This document shows, in pieces, positions 17,538 to 27,337 of a DNA stretch of 64,000 nt (positions are counted from its first letter, which is position 1; each line of letters begins with the position of its first letter). Both the position numbers and the translations under genes were made by a program. Origin of the DNA: JAEUPI01 sp963814435 (GTDB lineage: Bacteria; Pseudomonadota; Gammaproteobacteria; Burkholderiales; Burkholderiaceae_C); contig CAWFCV010000010.1 in NCBI GenBank assembly GCA_963814435.1, forward strand, positions 124,001 to 188,000, read 5' to 3'. The notes under the pieces are model-generated. The model did not search any database. It saw only the letters and a program-made list of their open reading frames with translations, and was not told the DNA's origin.

Positions 17538-19826
17538 CAGAACGCAGTCCCGATCTGGAATTGGAATTTCTGGATTCTATCCGTCGGCTTGCTGCGGATG
17601 GGTTTGCCCCAACTCATCTTCAACGGGCCCACCGGGGAGATCCAGGACAGCCCGATGCCCGCCGACGACCGCAAGTCCTCGCTGCGCACCGGCTCGCCTT
17701 CGCGCCACACGTTGCCCACGTCGGTGAAGCCGAAGATGCGCAACGACTTGTCGTTGCCGGTGCCGGGTACCGGGAAATAGAGTTCGGTGTTGAGGTTGAG
17801 CTTCTTGGCGCCGCCGATGTAGGCGCCGGTTGGGTCGATCACACCCAGCGAGCTTTGCTCGAACACCCGAACCGAGCCGAGGCCGCCGCCGTAGAAGTTC
17901 TTGAAGATCGGAAACGGACGGTTGCCCAGGCCCTGGCCGATACCCAACTCGGCATTGATGCCCAGGCTCAGCTTGGCGGGCAACGGGAAGAACTGCTGGT
18001 ACTGGAAGTTCGAACGAATGAACTTCACGTCGCCGAACGCACCCCATTCGAGGTTGACGCGCTGATAACGCCCTGCCGTCGGCGTCAACACGCTGTCGCG
18101 CTGGTCACGCGCCCAGCCGAGCGTGAGCGGAAACGACGTGCTCTTCGGGCCGTACAGGTCGCGGTAGATGAAGTACGCGTTGGGAATCGAGTTCGTGCCG
18201 CGAATCTGGGTTTGCTCGACACCGATGCCCATGAACACGGTGTCGAACTCCGAGAACGGCACGCCGAACCGCAGCGCAGCCCCCGGCGTGGCCAGCTGAT
18301 ACTCATCGCCCAGGCTGTTCAATGGTCGCGACGTGCGGTAGAAGACATCGATGGCGCGCGAGATGCCGTCGATCGTGAAGTACGGATCGACCGTGCTCAC
18401 CACCGCGGTGCGCGAGAACTTGCTGGTGTTGAGTTCGACGCCGAGGTAATTGCCCGAGCCGAACACGTTGTCCTGCTTGATCGAGAACGACAGCGCCAGC
18501 TTCTCGGTGCTCGAGAACGTCAGGCCGAGCGCCAGGTTGCCGGTGGGTTTTTCGGTCACCGTGACGAGCAGGTCCACCTGGTCGGGCGAGCCGGCCACTT
18601 CGTTGGTCTCGACCCCCACGTCCTTGAAGTAGCCGAGCCGCTCGACACGGTCACGCGACAGCTTGATCTTCTGACCGTCGTACCACGACGACTCGAACTG
18701 CCGGAATTCGCGCCGGATGACTTCGTCGCGCGTGCGCGTGTTGCCCGACAGGTCGATGCGTCGCACGTAGACCCGGCGCTGCGGCTCGGCGCGCAACGTG
18801 ATCGCGACCTGACGCCGACGCCCGGTCGATGTCGGGCACCGCCTCGACGCGGGCAAAGGCATAGCCGTAGTTGGCAAAGCGTTCGGTGAAGGCCTTGGTG
18901 GTCTCCGTCGCGTCGATGGCGCGGTAGGGCGACCCGGGTCGAATGCGCACCAGTTGCTTGAACTCGTCGTCCTTGCCGAGGAATTCGCCTTGCAGGCGAA
19001 CCGCGGTCACCGTGTAGGGCTGGCCCTCGTTGACCGTGATCGTGACCGAGATGTCCTGCTTGTCCGGCGAGATCGTCACCTGGGTCGATTCGATCGCGAA
19101 CTCGAGGTAGCCGCGGTTGAGGTAGTACGAGCGCAAGGTCTCCAGGTCGGCATTGAGCTTGGCGCGCGAATAGCGGTCGTTCTTGGTGTACCAGGTCAGC
19201 CAGCCGCTGGTGGTCAGGTCCATCAGGCCCAGCAGCGTGCCTTCGGAGAACGCCTGGCTGCCGACGATGCGGATCTCCCCGATGCGTGCCGCGTCGCCTT
19301 CGGTCATCGTGAACGTCACGTTGACCCGATTGCGCTCCACCGGCGTGATCGTGGTCACCACCTCGGCGCCGTACAGGCTGCGCGACAGATACTGGCGCTT
19401 GATTTCCTGCTCGGCGCGATCGACCAGCGCGCGATCGAAGGGCAGGCCCTCGCCGATGCCGGATTCCTTCAGCGACTTGATCAGCTGGTCCTTGTCGAAC
19501 TCCTTCAGTCCGGCAAAGCTGACGGTCTGGATCACCGGCCGCTCCTCGACCACGATGACGGCCACGTCGCCTTCGATCTCGATGCGCACGTCCTTGAACA
19601 ACCCGGTGGCGAACAGCGAGCGCAGCGCGGCGGCACCCTTGTCATCGGTGTAGCTGTCGCCGATGCGAAACGGCAGTGCCGCGAACACCGTGCCGGCATC
19701 GGTGCGCTGCAGGCCCTCGACCCGGATGTCCTTCAGCACGAAGGCCTCCACTGCATGCGCCGGCGCCACGGCCAGGCCGACCACCATCGCCGCCACGGCC
19801 GCGGTGGGTCGCAACGGATTCAACAC
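17537..19826 (-). CDS. bamA: Outer-membrane assembly factor BamA, frameshifted
   Basis: Central Omp85 component of the BAM complex. Signal peptide ending APAHA, five POTRA domains (first FVLKDIRVEGLQRTDAGT), then a 16-strand barrel with GYAFARV before the break and GIGLSWISPVGPLKMSWG near the end, closing with FQFQIGTAF (terminal Phe as BAM signal). One extra G in a G-run near 18823, about residue 334 in the last POTRA region, splits the gene. Corrected length 762 residues, normal. Its lipoprotein partners BamB and BamD are also in this window. Confidence 0.95.
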
Positions 19827-19857
19827 GGGAAAGACAGAGCATGCGGGATCGAGGATG

Positions 19858-21219
19858 TCAGTGCAGGCCCAGCAAGCGGGCCAGGTCGTTGTAGAGGGCC
19901 ACTGACATCATCAGCAGCAGGATCGCAACACCGCCCCGCTGGAGCCGCGCGAGCCAGAGGTCCGACACGGGACGCCCGGTGACAGCCTCGAAAAGATAAT
20001 ACATCAGGTGCCCGCCATCGAGCATCGGCAGCGGAAGCAGGTTGAGCACGCCCAGGCTGACGCTGACGAGCGCCAGGAAGCCGAGGTAGTAGGCCAGCCC
20101 CTGCTGCACCGATTGACCGGCGTAGTCGGCGATCGTCAACGGCCCGCTGAGGTTGCGGATCGAGGCCTCGCCGATCAACATGCGGCCGAGCATCTTGATG
20201 GTCAGCGCCGTCACATCCCAGGTGCGCTGCGCGCCTTTCGCCAGCCCGACCAACGGCCCGTGGCGCACCTTCACCATTTCAGGCGGTGCGCCGACAAAGG
20301 CATCGATGCGCCCGACCGAGCGGGTGCCATCCTGCGCCACGCGTGGCTGCACCGTCACGTCCAGCGTTTGCGCGCCACGCTCGATCGTCCACAGCATCGC
20401 TCGCGCGGCGCCATCGGCCGCGGCGTCGCGAATTCGCTCGCGCAGTTCCTGGGCGTCGGTGACCGCACGCGTGTCGACACGCAGCACCCGATCGCCCTTG
20501 CGCAGGCCGGCCACCGCGGCAGGGCCATCGGCCTTCACCTCGCCCAGCACCGGTTCGCTGAACGCGCCGCCCAGCCCGATGCGGCGCGCCAGGCCTGCAT
20601 CGACCTCGCGGGCGTCCAGGCGCTGCAGTTCGAGCGTCACCTGTCGCGCATTGCGCCCGAGCGCGTCGGTGACGGTCAGGTTCAGCGGCTGGCCGCTCAG
20701 CGCGTACTGGGTGACCTGCCAGCGCAGGTCGTTCAACGAATCCAGATCGACCCACTGGCCGTCGTCGGTCGCGTACGAGCGAACCCAGTCGCCGGCGCGC
20801 AGGCCGGCGCGTTCGGCCAGGCTGGCCGGTGCCGGCGCGCCGAGCACCGCCTTGGGTTCGTCGACGCCGATCCAGTGCGCGGCGGCGTACAGCAGCACCG
20901 CCAGCGCCAGATTGGCCAACGGCCCGGCCGACACGATGGCCGTGCGTTTCCACAGCGATTGGCGGTTGAAGGCACGGTCCAGCTCCGGCGCCGCCACCTC
21001 GCCCTCGCGTTCGTCGAGCATGCGCACATACCCACCCAGCGGCAATGCGCAGACGACGAACTCGGTCTCGCCGCGCCGGTGTCGCCACAACACGCGACCG
21101 AAGCCGACCGAAAAACGCAGCACCTTGACGCCGCAGGCCACCGCCACGCGGTAGTGCCCATATTCGTGGATGACGATCAGCACCGCCAGCGTCACGATGA
21201 AAGCCAGCAGCGTCGTCAT
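19858..21219 (-). CDS. rseP: Site-2 protease RseP
   Basis: 453 residues. Inner-membrane zinc protease that cuts anti-sigma-E RseA after DegS, and clears signal-peptide remnants. The active site HEYGH is near residues 18-22 in the first membrane segment; two PDZ domains fill the periplasmic middle; the second zinc ligand is in NLLPLPMLDGGH. Its ATG overlaps the dxr stop (ATGA). Confidence 0.96.
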   Translation of the reverse strand: MTTLLAFIVTLAVLIVIHEYGHYRVAVACGVKVLRFSVGFGRVLWRHRRGETEFVVCALPLGGYVRMLDEREGEVAAPELDRAFNRQSLWKRTAIVSAGPLANLALAVLLYAAAHWIGVDEPKAVLGAPAPASLAERAGLRAGDWVRSYATDDGQWVDLDSLNDLRWQVTQYALSGQPLNLTVTDALGRNARQVTLELQRLDAREVDAGLARRIGLGGAFSEPVLGEVKADGPAAVAGLRKGDRVLRVDTRAVTDAQELRERIRDAAADGAARAMLWTIERGAQTLDVTVQPRVAQDGTRSVGRIDAFVGAPPEMVKVRHGPLVGLAKGAQRTWDVTALTIKMLGRMLIGEASIRNLSGPLTIADYAGQSVQQGLAYYLGFLALVSVSLGVLNLLPLPMLDGGHLMYYLFEAVTGRPVSDLWLARLQRGGVAILLLMMSVALYNDLARLLGLH

Positions 21220-22406
21220 CGCGCCATCGCCTTCACGTGCACGCGGGCCGCGGCGCGCGCGCGCTCGTCGAGCGCCAGCAGATCCTCGAGCGTCTCCTGA
21301 GAACCGAAGGCGCCGGCCAGGCTGTCCAGCGTCGCGGCATTGACCTGATGGATGGCCGTGAATGCGATCGCCCCGGACAGGAACGCAGCCACCGCCTCCT
21401 CGTTGGCCGCGTTCAGCGCGTTGGTGGCGCCGGCGGCGGCGCGCAGTGCGTCGAATGCCAGCAACAAGCCGGGGAAGCGGTGCGGATTCGGGTCTTCGAA
21501 ATGCAGGCCGCCCAGGGTTGCAAATTCCAGCCGTTCGGCGCCCGACTCAATGCGCTCGGGCCACGACAGGCCGTAGGCGATCGGCACCTTCATGTCCGGC
21601 GTGCCCAGCTGCGCCAACACCGAGTTGTCGCGGCACACCACCATCGAGTGAATGATCTGTTGCGGGTGGATCAGCACCCGCACCTGTTCGGGCCGCAGGT
21701 CGAACAGCCAACGGGCCTCGATGATCTCGAGCGCCTTGTTCATCATCGTGGCCGAATCGACCGAGATCTTGCGACCCATCACGAAGTTCGGATGCGCACA
21801 GGCCATCTCGGGTGTCACGTCGTGCAGGGTCTCGGGCTCACGGGCACGAAACGGCCCGCCGGACGACGTGAGCAGGATGTGATCGATGTGCCGCGACCAG
21901 GCGGTGCGATCCGCCGGCAGGCACTGGAAGATCGCCGAGTGCTCGCTGTCGATCGGCAACAGCGTGGCGCCGCCCTGGCGCACCGTGCGCATGAACAGGT
22001 CGCCACCGACCACCAGCGCTTCCTTGTTGGCCAGCAGCAGGCGTTTGCCGGCGCGCGCCGCCGCCAGGCAAGGCGCCAATCCGGCTGCGCCGACGATGGC
22101 CGCCATCACGCTGTCGACCTCGGGGTGTGACGCCAGTTCCTCGAGCGCACGCGGGCCGTGCAGCACCTCGGCGCGCGAGCGCGTCTGCGCCAGGCGGCGG
22201 CGCAAGGACTGGGCCTGCTCCGGTGTACCCACCGCGACGTAGCGCGGCCGCCAGCGCTCGCACAACGCGGCCAATTCGTCGATGCGGTGGCGCGCCGTCA
22301 GCGCGAACACCTCGAATGAGCTGGGGTGCAGCGCGATGACTTCCAGCGTGCTCTTGCCGATCGAGCCGGTGGCCCCGAGGATGCACACGCGCTGCATGCC
22401 GCTCAT
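21216..22406 (-). CDS. dxr: 1-deoxy-D-xylulose 5-phosphate reductoisomerase
   Basis: About 396 residues. Second step of the MEP isoprenoid pathway, NADPH dependent. N-terminal Rossmann motif LGATGSIGKSTLEVIALHP; metal and substrate region IDSEHSAIFQCL; SSGGPFR. The start is either 22406 or an ATG three codons later (22397); both lie after the cdsA stop at 22420. ispG, another MEP-pathway gene, is also in this window. Confidence 0.96.
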   Translation of the reverse strand: MSGMQRVCILGATGSIGKSTLEVIALHPSSFEVFALTARHRIDELAALCERWRPRYVAVGTPEQAQSLRRRLAQTRSRAEVLHGPRALEELASHPEVDSVMAAIVGAAGLAPCLAAARAGKRLLLANKEALVVGGDLFMRTVRQGGATLLPIDSEHSAIFQCLPADRTAWSRHIDHILLTSSGGPFRAREPETLHDVTPEMACAHPNFVMGRKISVDSATMMNKALEIIEARWLFDLRPEQVRVLIHPQQIIHSMVVCRDNSVLAQLGTPDMKVPIAYGLSWPERIESGAERLEFATLGGLHFEDPNPHRFPGLLLAFDALRAAAGATNALNAANEEAVAAFLSGAIAFTAIHQVNAATLDSLAGAFGSQETLEDLLALDERARAAARVHVKAMAR

Positions 22407-22419
22407 GATCGCTGCCGCT

Positions 22420-23256
22420 TCACAGGCTGGCCAGCGCCATCGCGCACGGCAACACCGGCAGCAGGGCATCGATGCGATCGAGCACACCACCATGGCCCGG
22501 CAGGAGACGACTCGAATCCTTCGCCCCGGCGGCACGCTTGACCAGCGACTCGAACAGATCGCCCACCACGCTCAACGCGGCCAGCGCGATGACCGCCAAC
22601 GCCATCGGCACGCCGCCGAAGCGCTGTTTCAGCTGCGTGAACACGCTGGCCGAATCGGCGGCGATGCGGGCATCCAGCACGACCCAGAACACGGCCAGCG
22701 CCAGCACGCCCAGCATGCCGCTCCAGACGCCTTCCCAACTCTTGCCCGGGCTGATGTTCGGGGCCAGCTTGCGTCGGCCGAACGCACGCCCGCCGAAGTA
22801 CGCGGCGATATCGGCCATCCACACGATGCACAACACGGACAGCAGGAAATTCACCCCCACGACCCGAGCCTGGGCCAGCGCCCACCAGCCCACCCACAGC
22901 AGCGCAAGACCCAGCAACCAGCGCAGCAGGCTGGGCAGGCGTGCCCAGCCCGCAGGCCCCAGCCGCAACGCGATCGCCCCTCCCACCACCCAGCCGGCGG
23001 CGCTCGCCGCCCACAGCCCTGCGGCATCGCCGAAGCGCCAGGCTCCGCCGACCACCAGCAGGCCGCCGATGGCCACCGCCGCCGCCCCGATCAGCGCCGA
23101 CACTTGCGGCTGCGCATTCAGCCGGCCCCATTCCCACGCCGCCGCGCTGATCAGCACCAGCGTCAGCACCATGAACGGCCAGGGGTTGGTGGTCCACAGC
23201 GTGGCCAGCAGCAGCGCCACCAACACCAACGCCGTGATGACGCGCTGCCTGAGCAT
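22420..23256 (-). CDS. cdsA: Phosphatidate cytidylyltransferase
   Basis: 278 residues, polytopic membrane enzyme making CDP-diacylglycerol from phosphatidate and CTP. Many hydrophobic segments, and the family signature near the C-terminus: LVKRAAGAKDSSRLLPGHGG followed by VLDRIDAL. Five bases after uppS. Confidence 0.95.
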   Translation of the reverse strand: MLRQRVITALVLVALLLATLWTTNPWPFMVLTLVLISAAAWEWGRLNAQPQVSALIGAAAVAIGGLLVVGGAWRFGDAAGLWAASAAGWVVGGAIALRLGPAGWARLPSLLRWLLGLALLWVGWWALAQARVVGVNFLLSVLCIVWMADIAAYFGGRAFGRRKLAPNISPGKSWEGVWSGMLGVLALAVFWVVLDARIAADSASVFTQLKQRFGGVPMALAVIALAALSVVGDLFESLVKRAAGAKDSSRLLPGHGGVLDRIDALLPVLPCAMALASL

Positions 23257-23261
23257 CGCGG

Positions 23262-23996
23262 CTAGCCACCGGGCGCCGCATGCGACACTTTGACCTTGAC
23301 GTCGCCGAACCGGCGTTCACGGCCGGCATAAGCGGCCAAGGCCGCATCGAGCTGGATTTCGTCGAAATCCGGCCACAGGCAGTCAGTGAAGTAGAGCTCC
23401 GAATAGGCCACCTGCCACAGCAGGAAGTTGCTGATGCGCACTTCGCCGCCGGTGCGGATGAACAAGTCGGGGTCGGGCGCGTGCGCGAGCGCCATGCGCT
23501 GCGACAGCCGATCTTCATCGATCAGCTCGGCCGGCACGCCGGCCGCCACCAGCTGCCGGCAGGCCTGCACCACATCCCAACGTCCGCCATAGTTGAACGC
23601 CACGGACAGCGTGATCCGCGAGTTGTGCGCGGTCGCGCGTTCGGCCTCGTCCCAGGCCGAACGCACCTTGTCGGTGACGGTGCTGCGGTCGCCGACGATG
23701 CGGATGCGCACGCCCTTCTCGGCCAGCTTGGTGAGGTACTTGGACACGGCCACCAGCACCAGACCGAGCAGACCGGAGATCTCCTCTTCGGGCCGCTTCC
23801 AGTTCTCCGACGAGAACGCGAACACCGTGAGGTACTCGATGCCGCGGTCGGAGCAGGCCTGCACGCAGCGCACCAGTGCGTCGACACCTTGTTTGTGGCC
23901 AAAGAACCGCGGCATGAAACGCTTCTTGGCCCAGCGACCGTTGCCGTCCATGACGATCGCCACATGGCGGGGAATCGATTTCAGGTCACGCTGCAC
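23262..23996 (-). CDS. uppS: Undecaprenyl diphosphate synthase
   Basis: 244 residues. Cis-prenyltransferase making the C55 carrier for peptidoglycan and O-antigen. Conserved blocks: AIVMDGNGRWAKKR (catalytic Asp), GHKQGVDAL, TVFAFSSENWKRPEEE, and LFIRTGGEVRISNFLLWQ. Uses isoprenoid precursors from the Dxr/IspG pathway. Confidence 0.97.
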   Translation of the reverse strand: MQRDLKSIPRHVAIVMDGNGRWAKKRFMPRFFGHKQGVDALVRCVQACSDRGIEYLTVFAFSSENWKRPEEEISGLLGLVLVAVSKYLTKLAEKGVRIRIVGDRSTVTDKVRSAWDEAERATAHNSRITLSVAFNYGGRWDVVQACRQLVAAGVPAELIDEDRLSQRMALAHAPDPDLFIRTGGEVRISNFLLWQVAYSELYFTDCLWPDFDEIQLDAALAAYAGRERRFGDVKVKVSHAAPGG

Positions 23997-24053
23997 GGCT
24001 TGATGGTGGTTGCTCGCGTCGATCGAAAGGTGCCGGTGCAGGGGCCGCCGCGG

Positions 24054-24617
24054 CTAAACCGCGAGAATCTCGGCCTCTTTGCCGTGCACGAGTTTGTCGA
24101 CCTCGGCCACCGTGCGGTCGGTGAGCTTCTGCACATCGTCCTGCGCGCGACGCTCTTCGTCTTCGGCCGTGAGCTTGTCCTTGAGCATCTTCTTCAGGTG
24201 CTCGTTGGCCTCGCGGCGCAGGTTGCGCACGGCCACCTTGGTCTCCTCGCCGGCATGGCGCACCACCTTGGTCAGGTCGCGGCGGCGCTCTTCGGTCAGC
24301 GGCGGCATCGGCACGCGCAGCAGGTCGCCCTGTGCCGCCGGGTTGAGTCCGAGGTCGCTTTCGCGAATCGCCTTCTCGATCTTCGCGCCCATGCCCTTTT
24401 CCCACGGCTGCACGCTGATCGTGCGCGCATCCAGCAGCGTCACGTTGGCCACCTGGCTGATCGGAACCATCGAGCCATAGTAGTCGACGTGCACCTGGTC
24501 CAGCAGGCCCGGATGGGCACGCCCGGTGCGGATCTTCTGCAGCTCCTGCTTGAGCGCCTCGATCGACTTGCTCATCTTCGTCTCGGCGGTCTTCTTGATC
24601 TCGGCAATCGTGGTCAT
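24054..24617 (-). CDS. frr: Ribosome recycling factor
   Basis: 187 residues, full length, starting TTIAEIKKTAETKMSKSIEA. Contains KIRTGRAHPGLLDQVHVDYYG and the C-terminal helix with LTDRTVAEVDKLVHGKEAEI. Splits post-termination ribosomes with EF-G. 19 bases after pyrH. Confidence 0.98.
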   Translation of the reverse strand: MTTIAEIKKTAETKMSKSIEALKQELQKIRTGRAHPGLLDQVHVDYYGSMVPISQVANVTLLDARTISVQPWEKGMGAKIEKAIRESDLGLNPAAQGDLLRVPMPPLTEERRRDLTKVVRHAGEETKVAVRNLRREANEHLKKMLKDKLTAEDEERRAQDDVQKLTDRTVAEVDKLVHGKEAEILAV

Positions 24618-24636
24618 CGAAAAACTCCTACGCGTC

Positions 24637-25347
24637 TCACACGTGCACCAGCGTGCCCTCGTTCTCGCCCTGCACCACGCGCTTCAGCGCGCCGGGCTTG
24701 ACGATCGAGAACACCTTGATCGGCAGCTTCTGGTCGCGGCACAGCGCAAAAGCGGTCGCGTCCATCACCTGCAGATTGCGCGCGATCGCATCGTCGAAGC
24801 TGATGGTCGTGTAGCGTATCGCGGACTTGTCCTTGTTCGGGTCGGCGCTGTAGACGCCATCGACCTTGGTGGCCTTGAGCACCACCTCGGCACCGATCTC
24901 CGCACCGCGCAACGCGGCCGCCGTATCGGTGGTGAAGAACGGATTGCCGGTGCCGGCGGCGAACACGACCACCTTGCCCTCTTCGAGGTATTGCAAGGCC
25001 TTGGGCCGCACGTACGGCTCGACCACCTGCTCGATCGCGATGGCCGACATCACACGCGCCGTCATGCCCGCCTGGCGCATCGAGTCGGCCAGCGCCAGCG
25101 AATTCATCACCGTGGCCAGCATGCCCATGTAGTCGGCCGTGGCCCGGTCCATGCCGACCGAGCCGCCGGCCACGCCGCGGAAAATGTTGCCGCCGCCGAT
25201 CACCACGGCCAGCTCGACGCCGAGGTCGGTCACCTCCTTCAGCTCGCGCACCATGCGCACGATGGTGGCGCGGTTGATGCCATAGGCATCGTCGCCCATC
25301 AGCGCTTCACCGGAAAGCTTCAGCAGAATGCGCTTGTAGGCCGGCAT
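24637..25347 (-). CDS. pyrH: UMP kinase
   Basis: 236 residues, amino-acid-kinase fold. Starts MPAYKRILLKLSGEALMGDD; phosphate-binding VIGGGNIFRG; GTGNPFFTTDTAAALR for UMP. Hexameric, makes UDP, and is normally inhibited by UTP. 91 bases after tsf, with a hairpin in the gap. Confidence 0.97.
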   Translation of the reverse strand: MPAYKRILLKLSGEALMGDDAYGINRATIVRMVRELKEVTDLGVELAVVIGGGNIFRGVAGGSVGMDRATADYMGMLATVMNSLALADSMRQAGMTARVMSAIAIEQVVEPYVRPKALQYLEEGKVVVFAAGTGNPFFTTDTAAALRGAEIGAEVVLKATKVDGVYSADPNKDKSAIRYTTISFDDAIARNLQVMDATAFALCRDQKLPIKVFSIVKPGALKRVVQGENEGTLVHV

Positions 25348-25391
25348 GCGGCAGTCTCCTGGGCGTCGAGGCAGATCGAAGTTTACGCGGC

Positions 25392-25417
25392 GCCGGCAGT
25401 CGCCTTGCGACGCCGGC
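25392..25417 (-). other. Hairpin between tsf and pyrH
   Basis: GCCGGC (25392-25397) pairs with GCCGGC (25412-25417), and GTCGC (25399-25403) pairs with GCGAC (25407-25411). That is 11 base pairs with one bulged A and a 3-base loop. No T-run follows on the minus strand. It may attenuate or protect the tsf message before pyrH. Confidence 0.55.
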
Positions 25418-25438
25418 CGGGTGCCGGCACATGTTGTT

Positions 25439-26329
25439 TCACTGGCCCTTGGCCGCCGCCACCTGTGCCGCGACCTCGGCGGCGAAATCGTCGGCTCGCT
25501 TCTCGATGCCCTCGCCCACCACGTAGAGCGTGAACGCGAGCACCTTGGTGCCGGCGGCCTTGAGCATCTGCTCGACGGTCTGCTTGTCGTTCTTGACGAA
25601 GGCCTGGTTGGCCAGCGAGACCTCCTTCAGGTACTTCTGCACCGAGCCTTCGACCATCTTGGCCACGATCTCGGCGGGCTTGCCCGACTCGGCGGCCTTT
25701 TCGGCGGCGATCTTGCGCTCCTTGACGACCAGCTCGGCAGGCACGTCGGCCGCCGACAGCGCCACCGGCTTCATCGCCGCGACATGCATCGCCACGTCCT
25801 TGGCCGCCACGTCACTGCCGTCGAACTCCACCAGCACCCCGATGCGGGTGCCGTGAAGGTAGTGCGCCAGCTTGCCGCCGCCGGCATAGCGCTTGAAGCG
25901 GCGAATGCTGATGTTCTCGCCGATCTTGCCGATCAGGCCCTTGCGCACGTCCTCGACGGTGGGGCCGAACCCGTCCTGCGCCAGCGGCAGCGCGCTCAGG
26001 CCCGCCACATCGGCCGGACTGCGCGTGGCCACCAGCGCGGCGCAAGACTTCGCGAAGGACAGGAACGCGTCGTTCTTCGACACGAAATCGGTCTCGCAAT
26101 TGATCTCGACCATCGCGCCGGTGTTGCCGTCCACTGCGGCGGCGATCACACCCTCGGCGGTGATGCGCGAGGCCGCCTTGCCGGCCTTGTTGCCGAGCTT
26201 GACGCGCAGGATCTCCTCGGCGCGCACGGCATCGCCGCCGGCCTCGGTGAGCGCCTTCTTGCACTCCATCATCGGCGCGTCGGTCTTGGCGCGCAGTTCG
26301 GCCACCATGCTTGCTGTGATTGCGGGCAT
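25439..26329 (-). CDS. tsf: Elongation factor Ts
   Basis: 296 residues, guanine-nucleotide exchange factor for EF-Tu. Starts MPAITASMVAELRAKTDAPM followed by MECKKALTEAGGD, the classic N-terminal module. NCETDFVSKNDAFLSFAKS is conserved. The ATG at 26329 was preferred over an open-frame ATG at 26386 that lacks homology. Confidence 0.97.
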   Translation of the reverse strand: MPAITASMVAELRAKTDAPMMECKKALTEAGGDAVRAEEILRVKLGNKAGKAASRITAEGVIAAAVDGNTGAMVEINCETDFVSKNDAFLSFAKSCAALVATRSPADVAGLSALPLAQDGFGPTVEDVRKGLIGKIGENISIRRFKRYAGGGKLAHYLHGTRIGVLVEFDGSDVAAKDVAMHVAAMKPVALSAADVPAELVVKERKIAAEKAAESGKPAEIVAKMVEGSVQKYLKEVSLANQAFVKNDKQTVEQMLKAAGTKVLAFTLYVVGEGIEKRADDFAAEVAAQVAAAKGQ

Positions 26330-26395
26330 CTGTCTATCTCCGTTCAGCTCGAACGCACACCGGATCGGGGCGCGCGCGAATGACATCTCGTCTGT

Positions 26396-26421
26396 GAAAA
26401 AGGGGCTGGATGCAGCCCCTT
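26396..26421 (-). terminator. Terminator/attenuator between rpsB and tsf
   Basis: On the minus strand AGGGGCTG-CATC-CAGCCCCT forms a perfect 8-bp stem with a 4-base loop followed by TTTTTC. It lies just after the rpsB stop (26445) and 67 bases before tsf, so it probably lowers tsf expression relative to rpsB rather than separating operons. Confidence 0.8.
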
Positions 26422-26444
26422 GTCCTTTCGGCCAGCGGCACCGG

Positions 26445-27188
26445 TCAGGCGCCTTCGCTGACCTCGACGAACTCGTCGCCTTCGGCGGCGGCCTGCACGA
26501 CCTCGGTCACCGCATTGGCCTTGCCCTCGAGCACGGCGTCGGCCACCGCACGAGCGTACAGCGCCACGGCCTTGGCCGAGTCGTCGTTGCCGGGAATGAC
26601 GTAGTCGATGTCCTCGGGCGAATGGTTGGTGTCGACCACGCCGATCAGCGGAATGCCGAGCTTCTTGGCCTCGGCCACGGCGATCTTGTGGTACCCGACG
26701 TCGATGACGAATACCGCATCGGGCAGCGCCGCCATGTCCTGGATGCCGCCGATGTCCTTCTCGAGCTTGGTCAGCTCGCGCTCGAACATCAGGCCTTCCT
26801 TCTTGGTCAGCTGCTCCAGGCCCGCTTCCTTCTGGGTCTGCATTTCCTTGAGCTTCTTCAGCGAGCCCTTGACCGTCTTGAAGTTGGTCAGCATGCCGCC
26901 GAGCCAGCGCTGGTCGACGAAGGGCATGCCCGAGCGCCGGGCTTCCTGGGCGATCACGTCGCGCGCCTGGCGCTTGGTGCCCACCATCAGGATCGTGCCG
27001 CGCTTGCTGGCCAGCTGGCGCACGAACTTCATCGCGTCCTCGAACGCCGGCAGCGTCTTCTCGAGGTTGATGATGTGGATCTTGTTGCGATGGCCGTAGA
27101 TGTACGGGGCCATCTTGGGGTTCCAGAAGCGCGTCTGGTGTCCGAAATGGACGCCGGCTTCCAGCATTTCACGCATCGATATGGGCAT
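26445..27188 (-). CDS. rpsB: 30S ribosomal protein S2
   Basis: 247 residues. Starts MPISMREMLEAGVHFGHQ; contains RNKIHIINLEKTLPAF, WLGGMLTNFKTVKGSL and DTNHSPEDIDYVIPGNDD. The preceding GGAG is a good ribosome-binding site. It heads the long minus-strand train down to rnhB. The open frame extends upstream to 27458 but without homology. An amidase gene is divergent, 149 bases away. Confidence 0.98.
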   Translation of the reverse strand: MPISMREMLEAGVHFGHQTRFWNPKMAPYIYGHRNKIHIINLEKTLPAFEDAMKFVRQLASKRGTILMVGTKRQARDVIAQEARRSGMPFVDQRWLGGMLTNFKTVKGSLKKLKEMQTQKEAGLEQLTKKEGLMFERELTKLEKDIGGIQDMAALPDAVFVIDVGYHKIAVAEAKKLGIPLIGVVDTNHSPEDIDYVIPGNDDSAKAVALYARAVADAVLEGKANAVTEVVQAAAEGDEFVEVSEGA

Positions 27189-27337
27189 GGGTGCTCCAAA
27201 GGTTGGGTCTAGAATCCGGCGCGAATCGCAGACGGCGGTTTGGGCCTGCCGCGACACCTTTTGAGGGCCGGTTCGGGATTGTTCGACTGGCTGTCCGCGC
27301 CGCACGCTGCAATCTTGTCGATTGCCACGGGCTGAGC

